A DNA stretch of 64,000 nt from Sporosarcina sp. FSL K6-1508 (GCF_038007465.1 NZ_JBBOXF010000001.1:2925001-2989000); one strand, 5' to 3'. Numbered from the stretch's first letter, positions 7,649 through 17,540 are shown. The notes: generated by a model from the sequence alone, not told the origin. Program-made: numbers and translations.

Positions 7649-8296
7649 CTGCATGTACTAAGCGATTAACAGAGGAACGTCCACCCAGGCGTTCTTTTTG
7701 TTTATTCAAAAACAAAGGAGGGTGGGAGCTCATTCATCATAGGCGGACAAGCTAGGAAATAATACGCTCACAAATACAGATCTGTTAGCGGAGGTGTTTA
7801 AGTTTTTTTGAAAATCGTCTTCGGATAGGTAAGGACGATATTCGGATGTGGAAAGAGTTTAGCTACATTAAGAAACAACTTGGACTTATTAGTGAAGATT
7901 TTCTCTAATTCAGAAAAAGTTACCTGGATGACTCTGTGAACTCTATTTCGAACAATACTCAATTCATCGTCCAGGTCACTATAATGTCTGGAGAGGGATT
8001 ATAGTTGGATGTAAACATTGTGCGAGTTTGTTTCAATCCGTCTATTATTGGTAGAATGAGGAAGAGCTAGCCGATTTGCATTACTGGATCCGTATCGCAG
8101 TGGCGCTTTGCCCCTAGCGGATGCAGTGGACAATATCTATAGCCATTACCCCAGGCATGAAACATTCGAGTGCTCTTTGAATAGACTGTGGCTGCTTCAG
8201 AGGCGATGTGTGGCTAACGGGTGCATTACTGAAATAACAATAATGGCGCTTGCCGTTCTTTAATTAGAAACAGCAGTAATTTAGGGGGGGGAGCAA
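7649..8296. other. gene-poor stretch with short gene fragments
   Basis: After the terminator at 7675 no complete gene is visible. A frame around 7807-7908 reads FENRLRIGKDDIRMWKEF...LISED and stops, resembling a fragment of a phage protein without a start. The remaining 400 bases have stops in all frames and no clear signals until the ribosome site at 8284. Confidence 0.4.
7675..7700 (+). terminator. rho-independent terminator
   Basis: GAACGTCC and GGCGTTC arms are followed by TTTTTG, just after the gene ending at 7648. Confidence 0.65.
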
Positions 8297-8920
8297 ATGA
8301 GTCGATTTAGAGGAATAATCCTAGAAGGCTATTCGAATGCTGGAAAAACTTCAGTCTTAAAATCATTGAAACAACTTCAGGCATGTGATGAGGCGGAACG
8401 CAGTGTCATTATTCTCAGTGAACATTATTCGCAAGTATTATACAAAGTAAATGATGAACTAAAATGGTTGAGTCGTGAGGAGCACTTACGACTCTTAAAT
8501 GAAAGAGTTATGATGTTGAAAAAGTTAAACAATTGGGCAAGGGAAATTAGCCAATCATCCCCACGTTCAAAAGGTCTATTCTTTATATTGGAAAGGTTTC
8601 ATTTAAATCATCGGGTAGCATTCTCGCATCATATATCAGACGAAATCAAGCAATTAGAAGCCGAATTGTTTGGGATGGGAGCAAGATGCACATTGTTAAC
8701 TGTATCTTCCAATAATATAGAGCGAAGAATAAGTAGTAGAAATCCCGATGAATGGGTTGGGAAAACTACAAAAGAAATGAAAGTGGCTTGTGATTTATTA
8801 CTAGAACAACAACAAGAATATAGAAATCAAGCTGAAAACTCAATCATTCCTACAATTGAAATAAATACTGACGATAAAGATTGGGAGTCATACGCAAAAC
8901 AGATTTACTTCTTGAACTAA
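8297..8920 (+). CDS. P-loop nucleoside/nucleotide kinase-like protein
   Basis: A 207-residue protein with a Walker A motif GYSNAGKTS at residues 11-19. A central FFILERFHLNHRV (about residues 95-107) resembles the DR(F/S)hxS-type segment of thymidylate and deoxynucleoside kinases, and RISSRNPDEW near residue 150 may be the arginine-rich lid. A phosphotransfer role on a nucleoside, nucleotide or an antibiotic is inferred from fold only. GGGGGGG-AGC gives a strong ribosome site. It is monocistronic, in A+T-rich accessory DNA. Confidence 0.6.
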   Translation: MSRFRGIILEGYSNAGKTSVLKSLKQLQACDEAERSVIILSEHYSQVLYKVNDELKWLSREEHLRLLNERVMMLKKLNNWAREISQSSPRSKGLFFILERFHLNHRVAFSHHISDEIKQLEAELFGMGARCTLLTVSSNNIERRISSRNPDEWVGKTTKEMKVACDLLLEQQQEYRNQAENSIIPTIEINTDDKDWESYAKQIYFLN

Positions 8921-9114
8921 CGACGGGATCAGTTCAATATAGACCACTAAAAATTTATATAAATACTCACTAGTGTAGCATTTTATATAAAGTAATGGTT
9001 ATTTTAAAATAGAGGAAAATACCAATTCCGTTTTCAGTTGAATATAAAACGGGTGGGTTACTAAGATTTATTATTTAACTAAAGGGCAGAATTATAGAGG
9101 AAGTGGGTTTGGCG

Positions 9115-9882
9115 ATGAATTTGGAACAAATTGTAGAAATATTAGTTTCAAGTTTCAAGAAAAACACTCTAGTAAAGGCGATATTTTTAAAAGGGTCAAT
9201 GGCTAGAAATGAACATGATATTTACTCTGATATTGACTTATATTGCCTCGTGAACGAGGAAGATTTAGAAAAATTCTTACCGCAAAGAATTCAGCATCTC
9301 AAGGAATACAAGGATTTAATTTTTCTGGATAATATTTTTATTGTTGCGCCACAAATTTTAGCTGTATATGAGGATTTTACTCATATTGATTTATATACAG
9401 TTACTCAGCAAACTATAAATAAAAATGATGAAATACGTATTTTATATGACCCAAAGGGTTTATTGAAAGATTACCATGAACATTCGTCACTTAGTTTATC
9501 TTATGATCAATTTGTAGACGCAGTAGATGATGTTATTTGGTTTCTATATCAATATATGCAATCTTCGAAGCGTAGAAATGATATTTGGTGCTGTCATTTA
9601 TTGCATTTGTCGTTTACATATTTAGTATCTATTTTGCTGTATCGGTATTGTCCAAAAAGAGCGCTATTAGGCTTGAAAACGGTCGAAAAGTGTTTGTCCA
9701 AAGAAATTGTTGATGAATTAAATCTAATACTAAATAAAAATACAGTTGATACTCACAAAGAGGCAGCAATTTTAATTAGCGAATTTTTAAAACAAGAAAA
9801 AGAATGGATATTTTCTGAATTGGAAAATCCTGAAAAAATCTCATTGTTTTGGAGTGAAGTTATAAAATATTTAAATGAATAG
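9115..9882 (+). CDS. nucleotidyltransferase-domain protein
   Basis: A 255-residue protein. The N-terminal domain has the Pol-beta-type nucleotidyltransferase signature: Gly27-Ser28 in FLKGSMARNEHD followed by the metal-binding Asp39-x-Asp41 in YSDIDLY, with a third acidic strand near HIDLYTV. The C-terminal 120 residues are helical. Related proteins inactivate aminoglycosides or lincosamides, or act as MNT antitoxins; no HEPN partner gene is adjacent, so an antitoxin role is less likely, and the substrate is unknown. ATG 9115 is preferred to GTG 9103, with AGAGGAAGTG upstream. Confidence 0.7.
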   Translation: MNLEQIVEILVSSFKKNTLVKAIFLKGSMARNEHDIYSDIDLYCLVNEEDLEKFLPQRIQHLKEYKDLIFLDNIFIVAPQILAVYEDFTHIDLYTVTQQTINKNDEIRILYDPKGLLKDYHEHSSLSLSYDQFVDAVDDVIWFLYQYMQSSKRRNDIWCCHLLHLSFTYLVSILLYRYCPKRALLGLKTVEKCLSKEIVDELNLILNKNTVDTHKEAAILISEFLKQEKEWIFSELENPEKISLFWSEVIKYLNE

Positions 9883-10278
9883 ATGTTATGAGAAAAGTGA
9901 AGAAGTCATAATAGAAATACATAATAGTCCAACAAATAGATATTCCTTTACGTGTAAATGAGAGTATTTCTCTTATGCGAGAAAACAGGCACAGTAGTTG
10001 GATAACAGGAAATTATCTTCTGACGGTCTTTATTTGCTTGCAATACGAACATGTGCGAGGCGAATTATCCCTAATGAAATGACCGTGTAAATTTAAGCAG
10101 ATTATTTTGTTAGGCAACATGTAAAGCACCTTTATCTAGGTTTATAGGCTTCAATCAGTAAAATAGAGTTGATAAATGGTTTTAATTAGATAATGATTGA
10201 ATCACTTAAAAGAATAAATAACGGAATCGGATACTTGTTGTTAGTTCTATTAATGGAATTTAAAAGGAGGTTATTTTT
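9883..10278. other. intergenic, no gene seen
   Basis: About 395 A+T-rich bases with stops in all frames. Apart from the AAAGGAGG site serving the gene at 10279, I see no RNA gene, repeat or strong promoter. Confidence 0.5.
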
Positions 10279-10830
10279 ATGGAAAAAGTATTTCCTATAA
10301 TTGAAACAAGTAGATTGATTTTAAGAGAAGTAACAACAGAGGATGCAACTGAAATGTTTACCTATCTATCCGATAAAGATGTTGTGAAACCGATGGGATT
10401 GGTACCTTGCCAAACGGTAAAAGACGTATGGGATGAAATTAAATGGTATAAATCGATATTCGAAGAGGATACGGGAATTAGATGGGGAATTACACTAAAA
10501 GATTCTGGTGAGGTTATAGGAAGTTGCGGTTTTCTTAATAGGCAAAGTAAACATTATCGGGCCGAAGTTGGATATGAATTAAGCAAAGAATACTGGGGTA
10601 AAGGGATAGCCAGTGAAGCATTGGAAGCCGTTGTTAAGTATGGTTATAATCACTTTCAGCTAGAAAGAATTGAAGCTTTAATTGAACCATCTAATCTAGC
10701 ATCACAAAAACTAGTAGAAAAGCAAGGCTTTAAAAGAGAGGGTTTGCTAAGACGATATGAATTTACTTGTGGTAAATTCGATGATCTATATATGTACTCA
10801 ATCATAAAAGAAGAAATCAATTTTTTGTAA
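10279..10830 (+). CDS. GNAT-family N-acetyltransferase, RimJ/RimL-like
   Basis: A 183-residue protein covering the whole fold. Typical marks are the start IIETSRLILREVTTEDA, the beta4 segment GSCGF, the acetyl-CoA loop GYELSKEYWGKGIASEAL near residues 98-115, and the C-terminal LVEKQGFKREGLLRRYE. RimJ/RimL-type enzymes acetylate protein N-termini or small molecules; the substrate here is unknown. A strong AAAGGAGG precedes the ATG. The transcript ends at the hairpin at 10914, shared with the convergent MFS gene. Confidence 0.85.
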   Translation: MEKVFPIIETSRLILREVTTEDATEMFTYLSDKDVVKPMGLVPCQTVKDVWDEIKWYKSIFEEDTGIRWGITLKDSGEVIGSCGFLNRQSKHYRAEVGYELSKEYWGKGIASEALEAVVKYGYNHFQLERIEALIEPSNLASQKLVEKQGFKREGLLRRYEFTCGKFDDLYMYSIIKEEINFL

Positions 10831-10913
10831 AGATTGGAGTCATTGCAGCTACTTTTTTGGTCAGAATACAGCATCGTGGGATGTGCTTGTACATTGGTAA
10901 AGTGTATAAAATT

Positions 10914-10950
10914 AATGGCGAGCATTCCATTGGATTGCTCGCCATTTTTT
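10914..10950. terminator. bidirectional terminator between convergent genes
   Basis: AATGGCGAGCA and TGCTCGCCATT are near-perfect complementary arms with T run on the plus side and A run on the other, between the GNAT gene and the leftward MFS gene. Confidence 0.85.
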
Positions 10951-11000
10951 ACGTTTATTTTTTACTGAAAATGTCCTGTATATCGAATGTCGATTCTGTT

Positions 11001-12164
11001 TTATAAAATTACATGCTTTGGCTTCTTCCAGAACAGCGCAATAATCGTGCCGAGTGCCAATACGATTGCTGCAAAATAGTACGGGTAGTTTAAGTCGACG
11101 TCGAATAAAACACCACCAACGATTGGGCCGAAAATATTGCCAATACTTGTGAAGGTTGAGTTCATGCCACCGATAAAGCCTTGTTCATTGCCCGCAATTT
11201 TCGATAGATACGATGTAATGGCTGGACGAATCAAATCAAATCCAACGAAAAGAAAGAATGTAGTTAGTAAAATCGTGAAGTATGAGCTCACGAAGGTCAT
11301 CAGTAGTACAAGGATGGCTGATATAGCTAAGCTGTAACGAATAAGATTGATTTCACCTATGCTTTTTGACAGGCGATCAAATAGTAAAAGCTGTGCAAGA
11401 GCACCGACAATCGCGCTGCCTGTAATGACGATGGCGATATCTTTTGGTGTGAAGCCGAATTTGTGGTCGACGAATAAACTAAAGAACGATTCAAAAGCCG
11501 CTAGACCAAACGACAACACGAAAATTAAAATGAACGCAATGGCATACATCGGTATGAAAAGACGGCGAAATCCAGTTTTTTGTCCTGGAAGAGGTGCTTC
11601 TTCAGCCCTGCGTTCGGGTTCTTTTAATAGGATAAATGAAAGAATCGCAGCAAGCGCTCCGAGTACACCCGCTGAGTAAAATGGTATACGAGTGCCAATT
11701 TCAGCTAGAAACCCACCAAGCCCCGGCCCGATAATAAAACCTGTGCTAATAGCGGCAGACATATAGCCAATTGCCTTTGGTCTTGTAGCGTTCGTTGTAA
11801 TATCTGCGATAAAGGCGGTTACAGCGGGCATAATAAATGCTGCACTGACTCCGCCGAGCATTCGCGAGACAAATAAAACTTCAACTGATTTACCGAATCC
11901 AAACAAAAATTCTGAGAAACCGAATACAAATAGGCCGATTACAATCATTACTTTGCGACCGTATTTGTCAGCCCACCGCCCGGCAAACGGTGAGACGATA
12001 AGTTGTGTAATTGCGAATGCCGCCATCATATACCCGACGACCTCACCGCTGATCCTAAGCTCATTCATAATCGTAGGAAGTACCGGAATAACGAGGCCGA
12101 TGCCGAGAAAAGCGATAAATAAATTCATTAGTAAGATGGCCAATGTGACTTTTTGATTCTTCAT
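11001..12164 (-). CDS. multidrug efflux MFS transporter (NorA/Bmr/Blt-like)
   Basis: A 387-residue membrane protein with about 12 hydrophobic segments. The loop between helices 2 and 3 has the MFS signature GRWADKYGRKVMIVIG, and helix 5 has the drug-antiporter motif C region GPGLGGFLAEIG. Length and motifs match the 12-helix drug:proton antiporters NorA, Bmr and Blt. ATG 12164 has AGAGGAG 8 bases upstream. No adjacent MerR-type regulator is seen, unlike bmr and blt. Function in drug export is inferred from the family. Confidence 0.85.
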   Translation of the reverse strand: MKNQKVTLAILLMNLFIAFLGIGLVIPVLPTIMNELRISGEVVGYMMAAFAITQLIVSPFAGRWADKYGRKVMIVIGLFVFGFSEFLFGFGKSVEVLFVSRMLGGVSAAFIMPAVTAFIADITTNATRPKAIGYMSAAISTGFIIGPGLGGFLAEIGTRIPFYSAGVLGALAAILSFILLKEPERRAEEAPLPGQKTGFRRLFIPMYAIAFILIFVLSFGLAAFESFFSLFVDHKFGFTPKDIAIVITGSAIVGALAQLLLFDRLSKSIGEINLIRYSLAISAILVLLMTFVSSYFTILLTTFFLFVGFDLIRPAITSYLSKIAGNEQGFIGGMNSTFTSIGNIFGPIVGGVLFDVDLNYPYYFAAIVLALGTIIALFWKKPKHVIL

Positions 12165-12717
12165 AAACAAATCTCCTCTAAGTTGGTATAAAACACTTCT
12201 TTCGCTTCCTCAGATTCAAAAAGGAAAATTGTTACGAGAAATGATACGACGATAACCCGAATGCAGGGCTAAATTGTTTTAGCACTTTCAATGAATGTCA
12301 TGTACTTATACAAAAAGAAATGAGCACTTTCATTAATAGATATCTTCTAGACATATGGTACGACATTAAGTGAAAATTGGCTATTAGTGGATGAAAAAAG
12401 TATTCAGCTACATACGCAAATAAACCTAATTATACGTAAATATCCACGGTGATGATTGATAATAAAGAGCGTCGTAAACACTTATCAGCTCAACGTTTGT
12501 AGGATACTTCATAATACTGTATGATACTATTTAGTAAGCCTAATTAACAAGATGCTCTTATGGCTGTATTAGTGATGAAAAAGGAATTAATAAACGGAGA
12601 AGGGGGCGTCGAGCCCTCTTTTTTCCGTGTAAGGACTCCAAAGTCTAAGAACTAGGGGCCATAAGCCTCTTATATAAGGCGTTTACGATTTTCTAACTAA
12701 AGGAAGGAAGTGACGGT
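12165..12717. other. intergenic region between MFS gene and hemW
   Basis: About 550 bases. A terminator-like hairpin (AGGGGGCG...GCCCTCT plus TTTTTT) lies near 12600-12627. The rest is A+T-rich with no open frame of note. In many Bacillales lepA precedes hemW directly; it is absent here, so this is the likely junction between the accessory island and the core chromosome. Confidence 0.5.
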
Positions 12718-13851
12718 ATGAGGGGTATGTATATCCACATTCCGTTTTGCCATCAAATTTGTCATTACTGTGATTTCAATAAAGTATTTTTCAAAAATCA
12801 GCCTGTCGATGAATATATCGAATCAATGGGGCAGGAACTAGCAATCATGCAGCAGGAAGGCATTTCATTCAAAGATGTTGAAACGGTTTTCTTGGGGGGC
12901 GGTACGCCGACTTCGCTGTCTGAAAAACAATTAGAACGGCTGCTTGAGATTATCCACGAATATGTAGATGTCAGTTCATTGAAAGAGTTCTCAACAGAAG
13001 CAAATCCGGACGAGCTGACGTACGGCAAACTACTTGTCCTAAAAAATGGCGGAGTGGACAGGCTGAGCATCGGGGTCCAGTCATTTGACGCGGAACTATT
13101 AACGAAAATCGGCAGAACGCATGGTCCTAATGACGCCACACGTGTTGTCGGGGAAGCAAGAAAAGCTGGTTTCGATAATATAAGTATTGATCTAATTTAC
13201 GGTTTGCCGGGGCAAACAATCGTGCAATGGCAAGATACGCTTGATAAGGCGCTTTCCCTAGATCTTCCCCATTATTCTGGGTACTCACTCATCGTTGAGC
13301 CGAAAACAGTTTTTTATAATTTGATGAATAAAGGCAGATTGCCGTTGCCGGGGGAAGATATTGAAACGGAAATGTTTACACTGTTAATCGAGCAGATGGA
13401 ACGTGAAGGACGCAAGCGTTACGAAATTAGTAACTTTGCTATTCCAGGCCATGAATCAATCCATAATCTTATCTATTGGGAAAATGCAACATACGCAGGT
13501 GTCGGAGCGGGTGCACATGGGTATGTAAATGGAATAAGATACTCCAACATCGGTCCGATTGCTAAATATATGGAGAAAACAGCAGTGGGAGAACGTCCAT
13601 TGCAGCAGACGCATCTAGTGACAGAAACAGAAGCGATGGAAGAAGAAATGTTTCTTGGACTACGCAAGTCAAATGGAGTATCCATCTCATTATTCCAAGA
13701 AAAGTTCGGGAAATCGCTAGAAGATGTATACGGGGAAACTCTGCACTCTCTTATTAAAGATGGGCTTGTTGAGCAATTGGACGATGCGGTCAAATTAACG
13801 CATCGTGGTGTTTACAGAGGAAACGATGTGTTCCAGCAATTTCTTAAATAA
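12718..13851 (+). CDS. hemW: radical SAM heme chaperone HemW
   Basis: A 377-residue protein of normal length. The radical SAM cluster motif CxxxCxxC is Cys11, Cys15 and Cys18 in FCHQICHYCDF, and the FLGGGTPTSL glycine motif follows near residue 60. HemW binds heme and delivers it to respiratory proteins; it was long annotated as an oxygen-independent coproporphyrinogen oxidase (HemN-like) but lacks that enzyme's extended N-terminus. A AAGGAAGGAAG site precedes the ATG. It sits upstream of the heat-shock operon, as in other Bacillales. Confidence 0.93.
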   Translation: MRGMYIHIPFCHQICHYCDFNKVFFKNQPVDEYIESMGQELAIMQQEGISFKDVETVFLGGGTPTSLSEKQLERLLEIIHEYVDVSSLKEFSTEANPDELTYGKLLVLKNGGVDRLSIGVQSFDAELLTKIGRTHGPNDATRVVGEARKAGFDNISIDLIYGLPGQTIVQWQDTLDKALSLDLPHYSGYSLIVEPKTVFYNLMNKGRLPLPGEDIETEMFTLLIEQMEREGRKRYEISNFAIPGHESIHNLIYWENATYAGVGAGAHGYVNGIRYSNIGPIAKYMEKTAVGERPLQQTHLVTETEAMEEEMFLGLRKSNGVSISLFQEKFGKSLEDVYGETLHSLIKDGLVEQLDDAVKLTHRGVYRGNDVFQQFLK

Positions 13852-13866
13852 TCTTGAGTCAATCCG

Positions 13867-13895
13867 TTGACACTTCGATCTGTATTTGTTAAATT
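13867..13895 (+). promoter_or_regulatory. SigA-type promoter of the hrcA operon
   Basis: TTGACA (13867-13872) and TAAATT (13890-13895) are separated by 17 bases and lie 11 bases upstream of the CIRCE operator. Confidence 0.8.
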
Positions 13896-13905
13896 ATCAG
13901 TAGTA

Positions 13906-13932
13906 TTAGCACTCGCAGTTATAGAGTGCTAA
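13906..13932 (+). promoter_or_regulatory. CIRCE operator bound by HrcA
   Basis: A perfect inverted repeat: TTAGCACTC (13906-13914), nine-base spacer, GAGTGCTAA (13924-13932). This is the consensus CIRCE element. It lies between the promoter and hrcA, so HrcA represses its own operon, and loss of active HrcA on heat stress raises GrpE and DnaK. Confidence 0.97.
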
Positions 13933-13946
13933 CAGGAGTGATGACT

Positions 13947-14999
13947 ATGTTGACGAACAGACAATTGCTAATTTTGCAACTGACGGTTGACGATTTCATC
14001 GAATCCGCACAACCTGTCGGATCGAGGCAGCTATCCAAAAAGCCGGAAGCTCCATTTAGTCCTGCGACAATACGGAACGAAATGGCTGACCTTGAAGAGA
14101 TGGGTTATCTCGAAAAAACCCATACTTCATCCGGCAGAATACCATCCGAAAAAGGATATCGATTTTATGTGGACCACCTATTATCGACTGAAAAGCTGAA
14201 CACAGAAGACAGCATCCACTTACGTTCGATATTTCGGGAAAAAATCGTTGAGACGGAAGAGTTAATACGCAAATCGGCAACAATTTTGTCCGACTTGACG
14301 AATTATACGTCAATTCTTCTCGGCCCCGATACATCGTCCCATGCGGTGAAACGTTTTTCGATCGTTCCATTGGATGAGAAGACAGCTGTAGCCATTATTG
14401 TCACGGACAACGGTCGTGTTGAGAATAGGTTATTCAATGTTCCAGAAGGCTTCACCGCATCAGATATCGAAAAAATGGTGAACATCCTGAATGAACGGCT
14501 TATCGGTACTCCGCTAGTCCATATTCAGAGGATACTTGCCATGGAAACGAAATCGGTATTGGAACGTCATATTCATCACGCAGGCGATTTGTTTGCATCA
14601 TTTCAACGGGCGATTTCAATCGAACCGGAGGAACGCCTATATTTTGGCGGTAAAATGAACATGATGAAACAACCTGAATTCAATGACATTCACAAGATGA
14701 AAACGTTTTTCGAGCTAATGGACAAAGGTGCACCAGCGATGACGTTTTTCCAGGAAGGTATGACAGGCATTCATGTCCGTATCGGTTCTGAAAATAATCA
14801 CAATGCAATGGAAGATTGCAGTGTAATTACAGCGACGTATTCGGCCGGCGACAATATGACGGGTTCCATCGCCATCATCGGTCCCAAACGGATGGATTAT
14901 GCAAGAGTCATTACGATGCTTGATTTAATGAGTAGTGATTTGTCCAGAGAATTGGCAAGGCTGACAATCGGCGGCGGAACAGCAGGGAGGAACGACTAA
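13947..14999 (+). CDS. hrcA: heat-inducible transcriptional repressor HrcA
   Basis: A 350-residue repressor. The start MLTNRQLLILQLTVDDFIES and the winged-helix region ending in LEKTHTSSGRIPSEKGYRFY (about residues 60-80) are characteristic. HrcA binds CIRCE and needs GroEL to stay active, which couples class I heat-shock genes to chaperone demand. ATG 13947 is chosen from three nearby starts because AGGAG is 8 bases upstream and the family begins MLTNRQ. The stop codon overlaps the grpE start (TAATG). Confidence 0.97.
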   Translation: MLTNRQLLILQLTVDDFIESAQPVGSRQLSKKPEAPFSPATIRNEMADLEEMGYLEKTHTSSGRIPSEKGYRFYVDHLLSTEKLNTEDSIHLRSIFREKIVETEELIRKSATILSDLTNYTSILLGPDTSSHAVKRFSIVPLDEKTAVAIIVTDNGRVENRLFNVPEGFTASDIEKMVNILNERLIGTPLVHIQRILAMETKSVLERHIHHAGDLFASFQRAISIEPEERLYFGGKMNMMKQPEFNDIHKMKTFFELMDKGAPAMTFFQEGMTGIHVRIGSENNHNAMEDCSVITATYSAGDNMTGSIAIIGPKRMDYARVITMLDLMSSDLSRELARLTIGGGTAGRND

Positions 15000-15574
15000 T
15001 GACAAATGTAAACGATGAAATTGAAGAAAATGAAGAGGTTGCAGTAGAAACTTCCGAACATGCAAACGAAACAATCGAACCAGATGAAATTATTGAAGAG
15101 ATTGAACTCGTTGAAAACGGGGAAGACACTATTGTGCAAGAACTAACTGAAAAACTGAAAGAAGAGGAAAACAAGCGGCTCAGGCTTCTAGCAGATTATG
15201 AAAATTACAAAAGAAGAGCTTCGCTTGATAAAGAAGCACTGCAAAAGTATCGCGCCCAAAGTGTCGTTACAAATCTGATTCCAGTTCTTGATAACTTTGC
15301 ACGGGCACTTACCGTCGAAGCGAAAACTGAAGAAGCGCAAACGATGATGGCGGGATTAGACATGATTTATCGTACATTCGTTCAAGCCCTTGAAGATGAA
15401 GGACTCGTTGAAATCAAAGCCTTGGATCAAGAGTTCGATCCGAATTTCCACCAAGCGATTATGACAGGGTCAGATGAAGACAAACCATCGGGAATTGTAC
15501 TTGAACAAATGCAAGCTGGTTATATGTTGAAAGATCGTGTTCTTCGACCAGCAATGGTTAAAGTAAACGAATAA
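14999..15574 (+). CDS. grpE: nucleotide exchange factor GrpE
   Basis: A 191-residue protein. The first 50 residues are highly acidic, followed by a long coiled coil (LTEKLKEEENKRLRLLADYENYKRR, starting near residue 44) and a C-terminal beta domain ending LRPAMVKVNE. GrpE releases ADP from DnaK. The ATG overlaps the hrcA stop by one base, implying translational coupling; dnaK follows after 32 bases. Confidence 0.96.
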   Translation: MTNVNDEIEENEEVAVETSEHANETIEPDEIIEEIELVENGEDTIVQELTEKLKEEENKRLRLLADYENYKRRASLDKEALQKYRAQSVVTNLIPVLDNFARALTVEAKTEEAQTMMAGLDMIYRTFVQALEDEGLVEIKALDQEFDPNFHQAIMTGSDEDKPSGIVLEQMQAGYMLKDRVLRPAMVKVNE

Positions 15575-15606
15575 AAATGTAGCACATATATAGGAGGAAT
15601 TTGATT

Positions 15607-17427
15607 ATGAGTAAAATTATCGGTATTGACTTAGGGACAACAAACTCAGTAGTAGCAATTTATGAAGGCGGAGAGCCGAAAGTTATTCCAAATCCGGAAG
15701 GTAACCGTACGACACCATCTGTCGTTGCGTTCAAAAACGGCGAGCGTCAAGTCGGAGAAGTTGCGAAACGCCAATCGATCACAAATCCAAACACAATCAT
15801 GTCAGTAAAACGGCATATGGGATCGGATTTCAAAGTGAAAGCGGAAGACACTGAATATACACCTCAAGAAGTTTCTGCAATGATTCTTCAGTACTTGAAA
15901 GGCTATGCCGAAGAGTATTTAGGTGAAAAAGTGACAAAAGCGGTTATTACTGTCCCTGCTTACTTCAGCGATGCACAACGTCAAGCGACACAGGACGCTG
16001 GTAAAATTGCTGGTCTTGAAGTAGAACGGATCATCAACGAGCCAACTGCAGCAGCACTTGCATATGGTCTTGATAAAACAGATGATGATGAAACAATTCT
16101 AGTGTATGACCTTGGAGGCGGTACGTTCGACGTATCAATCCTTGAACTTGGCGATGGTGTTTTCCAAGTTAAATCAACTGCCGGAGATAATAAACTTGGC
16201 GGAGACGACTTTGATGAAGTTATCATTGACTATCTTGTTCAGGAATTCAAGAAAGACAACGGAATTGACTTGTCAAAAGACAAAATGGCGATGCAACGTT
16301 TAAAAGATGCTGCTGAAAAAGCGAAAAAAGATCTTTCAGGTGTAACAACATCACAAATTTCGCTACCATTCATAACAGCAGGCGATGCAGGTCCACTTCA
16401 CCTTGAAATTTCATTGTCACGCGGGAAATTCGATGAATTGACTGCTCACCTTGTTGAACGTTCAATGGTACCGACACGTCAAGCAATGAAAGACGCAGGG
16501 CTTGCTGCATCTGATATTGATAAAGTAATTCTTGTTGGTGGATCGACTCGTATTCCAGCAGTCCAAGAGGCAATCAAGAAAGAAACGGGTAAAGAGCCAT
16601 ATAAAGGCGTTAATCCGGATGAAGTAGTTGCTCTTGGTGCAGCTGTTCAAGGATCAATCTTAAGCGGAGACGTTACAGACGTTGTTCTTCTAGACGTAAC
16701 ACCTCTTTCACTTGGTATTGAAACGATGGGGAACGTATTCACTAAACTCATTGAACGCAACACGACAATTCCGACAAGCAAATCACAAGTATTCTCAACA
16801 GCGGCGGATAGCCAGCCAGCGGTTGACATTCATGTATTGCAAGGTGAGCGTCCAATGTCTGCGGACAACAAAACGCTTGGTCGTTTCCAATTGACTGACA
16901 TTCCGCCAGCACCACGTGGCGTTCCACAAATCGAAGTAACATTTGATATTGATAAAAATGGTATTGTTACAGTTAAAGCGAAAGATCTTGGTACACAAAA
17001 AGAACAAAATATTACAATTCAAGCAAGCTCAGGTCTAAGTGACGAAGAAATCGAACGTATGGTGAAAGATGCAGAAGCAAACGCTGAAGCTGACCAAAAG
17101 CGTAAGGAAGAAGCGGACTTGAAAAACGAAGCAGATCAACTTGTATTCATGGCTGAAAAGACATTAAAAGATCTCGAAGGAAAAGTTTCCGAAGAAGAAG
17201 TGAAAAGTGTCGAAGAAGCGAAAGAAGAGTTGAAAACTGCGCTTGAAGCAGCTGATTTTGACGAAATTCGTACTAAGAAAGAAAAACTGGATGAAATTGT
17301 TCAACAAATGACTATGAAGTTGTATGAACAAGCAGCGGCTGAAGGCGCTGAAAATGCAGGCGAACCTCAGGACGATGGTGTGGTTGACGCTGATTTTGAA
17401 GAAGTAGACGACAAAGAAAATAAATAA
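15607..17427 (+). CDS. dnaK: molecular chaperone DnaK (Hsp70)
   Basis: A 606-residue Hsp70 of standard Gram-positive length. The ATPase domain (about 1-360) begins IIGIDLGTTNSVVA and contains VYDLGGGTFDVS and ILVGGSTRIPAV; the linker VLLDVTPLSLG and the substrate-binding domain follow, then a helical lid and an acidic tail EEVDDKENK. AGGAGG lies 10 bases before ATG 15607; the upstream TTG 15601 is not needed. A strong terminator directly after the gene separates it from dnaJ. Confidence 0.97.
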   Translation: MSKIIGIDLGTTNSVVAIYEGGEPKVIPNPEGNRTTPSVVAFKNGERQVGEVAKRQSITNPNTIMSVKRHMGSDFKVKAEDTEYTPQEVSAMILQYLKGYAEEYLGEKVTKAVITVPAYFSDAQRQATQDAGKIAGLEVERIINEPTAAALAYGLDKTDDDETILVYDLGGGTFDVSILELGDGVFQVKSTAGDNKLGGDDFDEVIIDYLVQEFKKDNGIDLSKDKMAMQRLKDAAEKAKKDLSGVTTSQISLPFITAGDAGPLHLEISLSRGKFDELTAHLVERSMVPTRQAMKDAGLAASDIDKVILVGGSTRIPAVQEAIKKETGKEPYKGVNPDEVVALGAAVQGSILSGDVTDVVLLDVTPLSLGIETMGNVFTKLIERNTTIPTSKSQVFSTAADSQPAVDIHVLQGERPMSADNKTLGRFQLTDIPPAPRGVPQIEVTFDIDKNGIVTVKAKDLGTQKEQNITIQASSGLSDEEIERMVKDAEANAEADQKRKEEADLKNEADQLVFMAEKTLKDLEGKVSEEEVKSVEEAKEELKTALEAADFDEIRTKKEKLDEIVQQMTMKLYEQAAAEGAENAGEPQDDGVVDADFEEVDDKENK

Positions 17428-17441
17428 GAGTAATTGTTGAC

Positions 17442-17488
17442 GGAAAAGTCAAAGTCCGATATTCCGGCTTTGGCTTTTCCGATTTTTA
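17442..17488 (+). terminator. terminator after dnaK
   Basis: GGAAAAGTCAAAGTCCG and CGGCTTTGGCTTTTCC form a long stem, followed by GATTTTTATT. It would lower dnaJ expression relative to dnaK unless read through. Confidence 0.9.
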
Positions 17489-17534
17489 TTGTGCAATATA
17501 GATTTCAGCACCTTACTTCATACGATTTGAATCA

Positions 17535-17540
17535 TATAAT
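17535..17540 (+). promoter_or_regulatory. possible -10 box of a dnaJ promoter
   Basis: TATAAT is present 115 bases before dnaJ, downstream of the dnaK terminator. No good -35 box lies at the correct distance, so this is a weak assignment that rests on the need for a promoter after the terminator. Confidence 0.35.

Noticed and set aside
9115..9882. MNT antitoxin of a HEPN-MNT toxin-antitoxin pair
   Set aside because: No HEPN gene is adjacent, and the protein is longer (255 residues) than a minimal MNT antitoxin.
12718..13851. hemN, oxygen-independent coproporphyrinogen III oxidase
   Set aside because: Length, N-terminus and position before hrcA match HemW; the HemN-specific N-terminal extension is missing.
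14056..17022. Several long open frames on the opposite strand or in other frames across hrcA and dnaK
   Set aside because: They are shadows of well-recognised genes and lack ribosome sites and protein-like composition.
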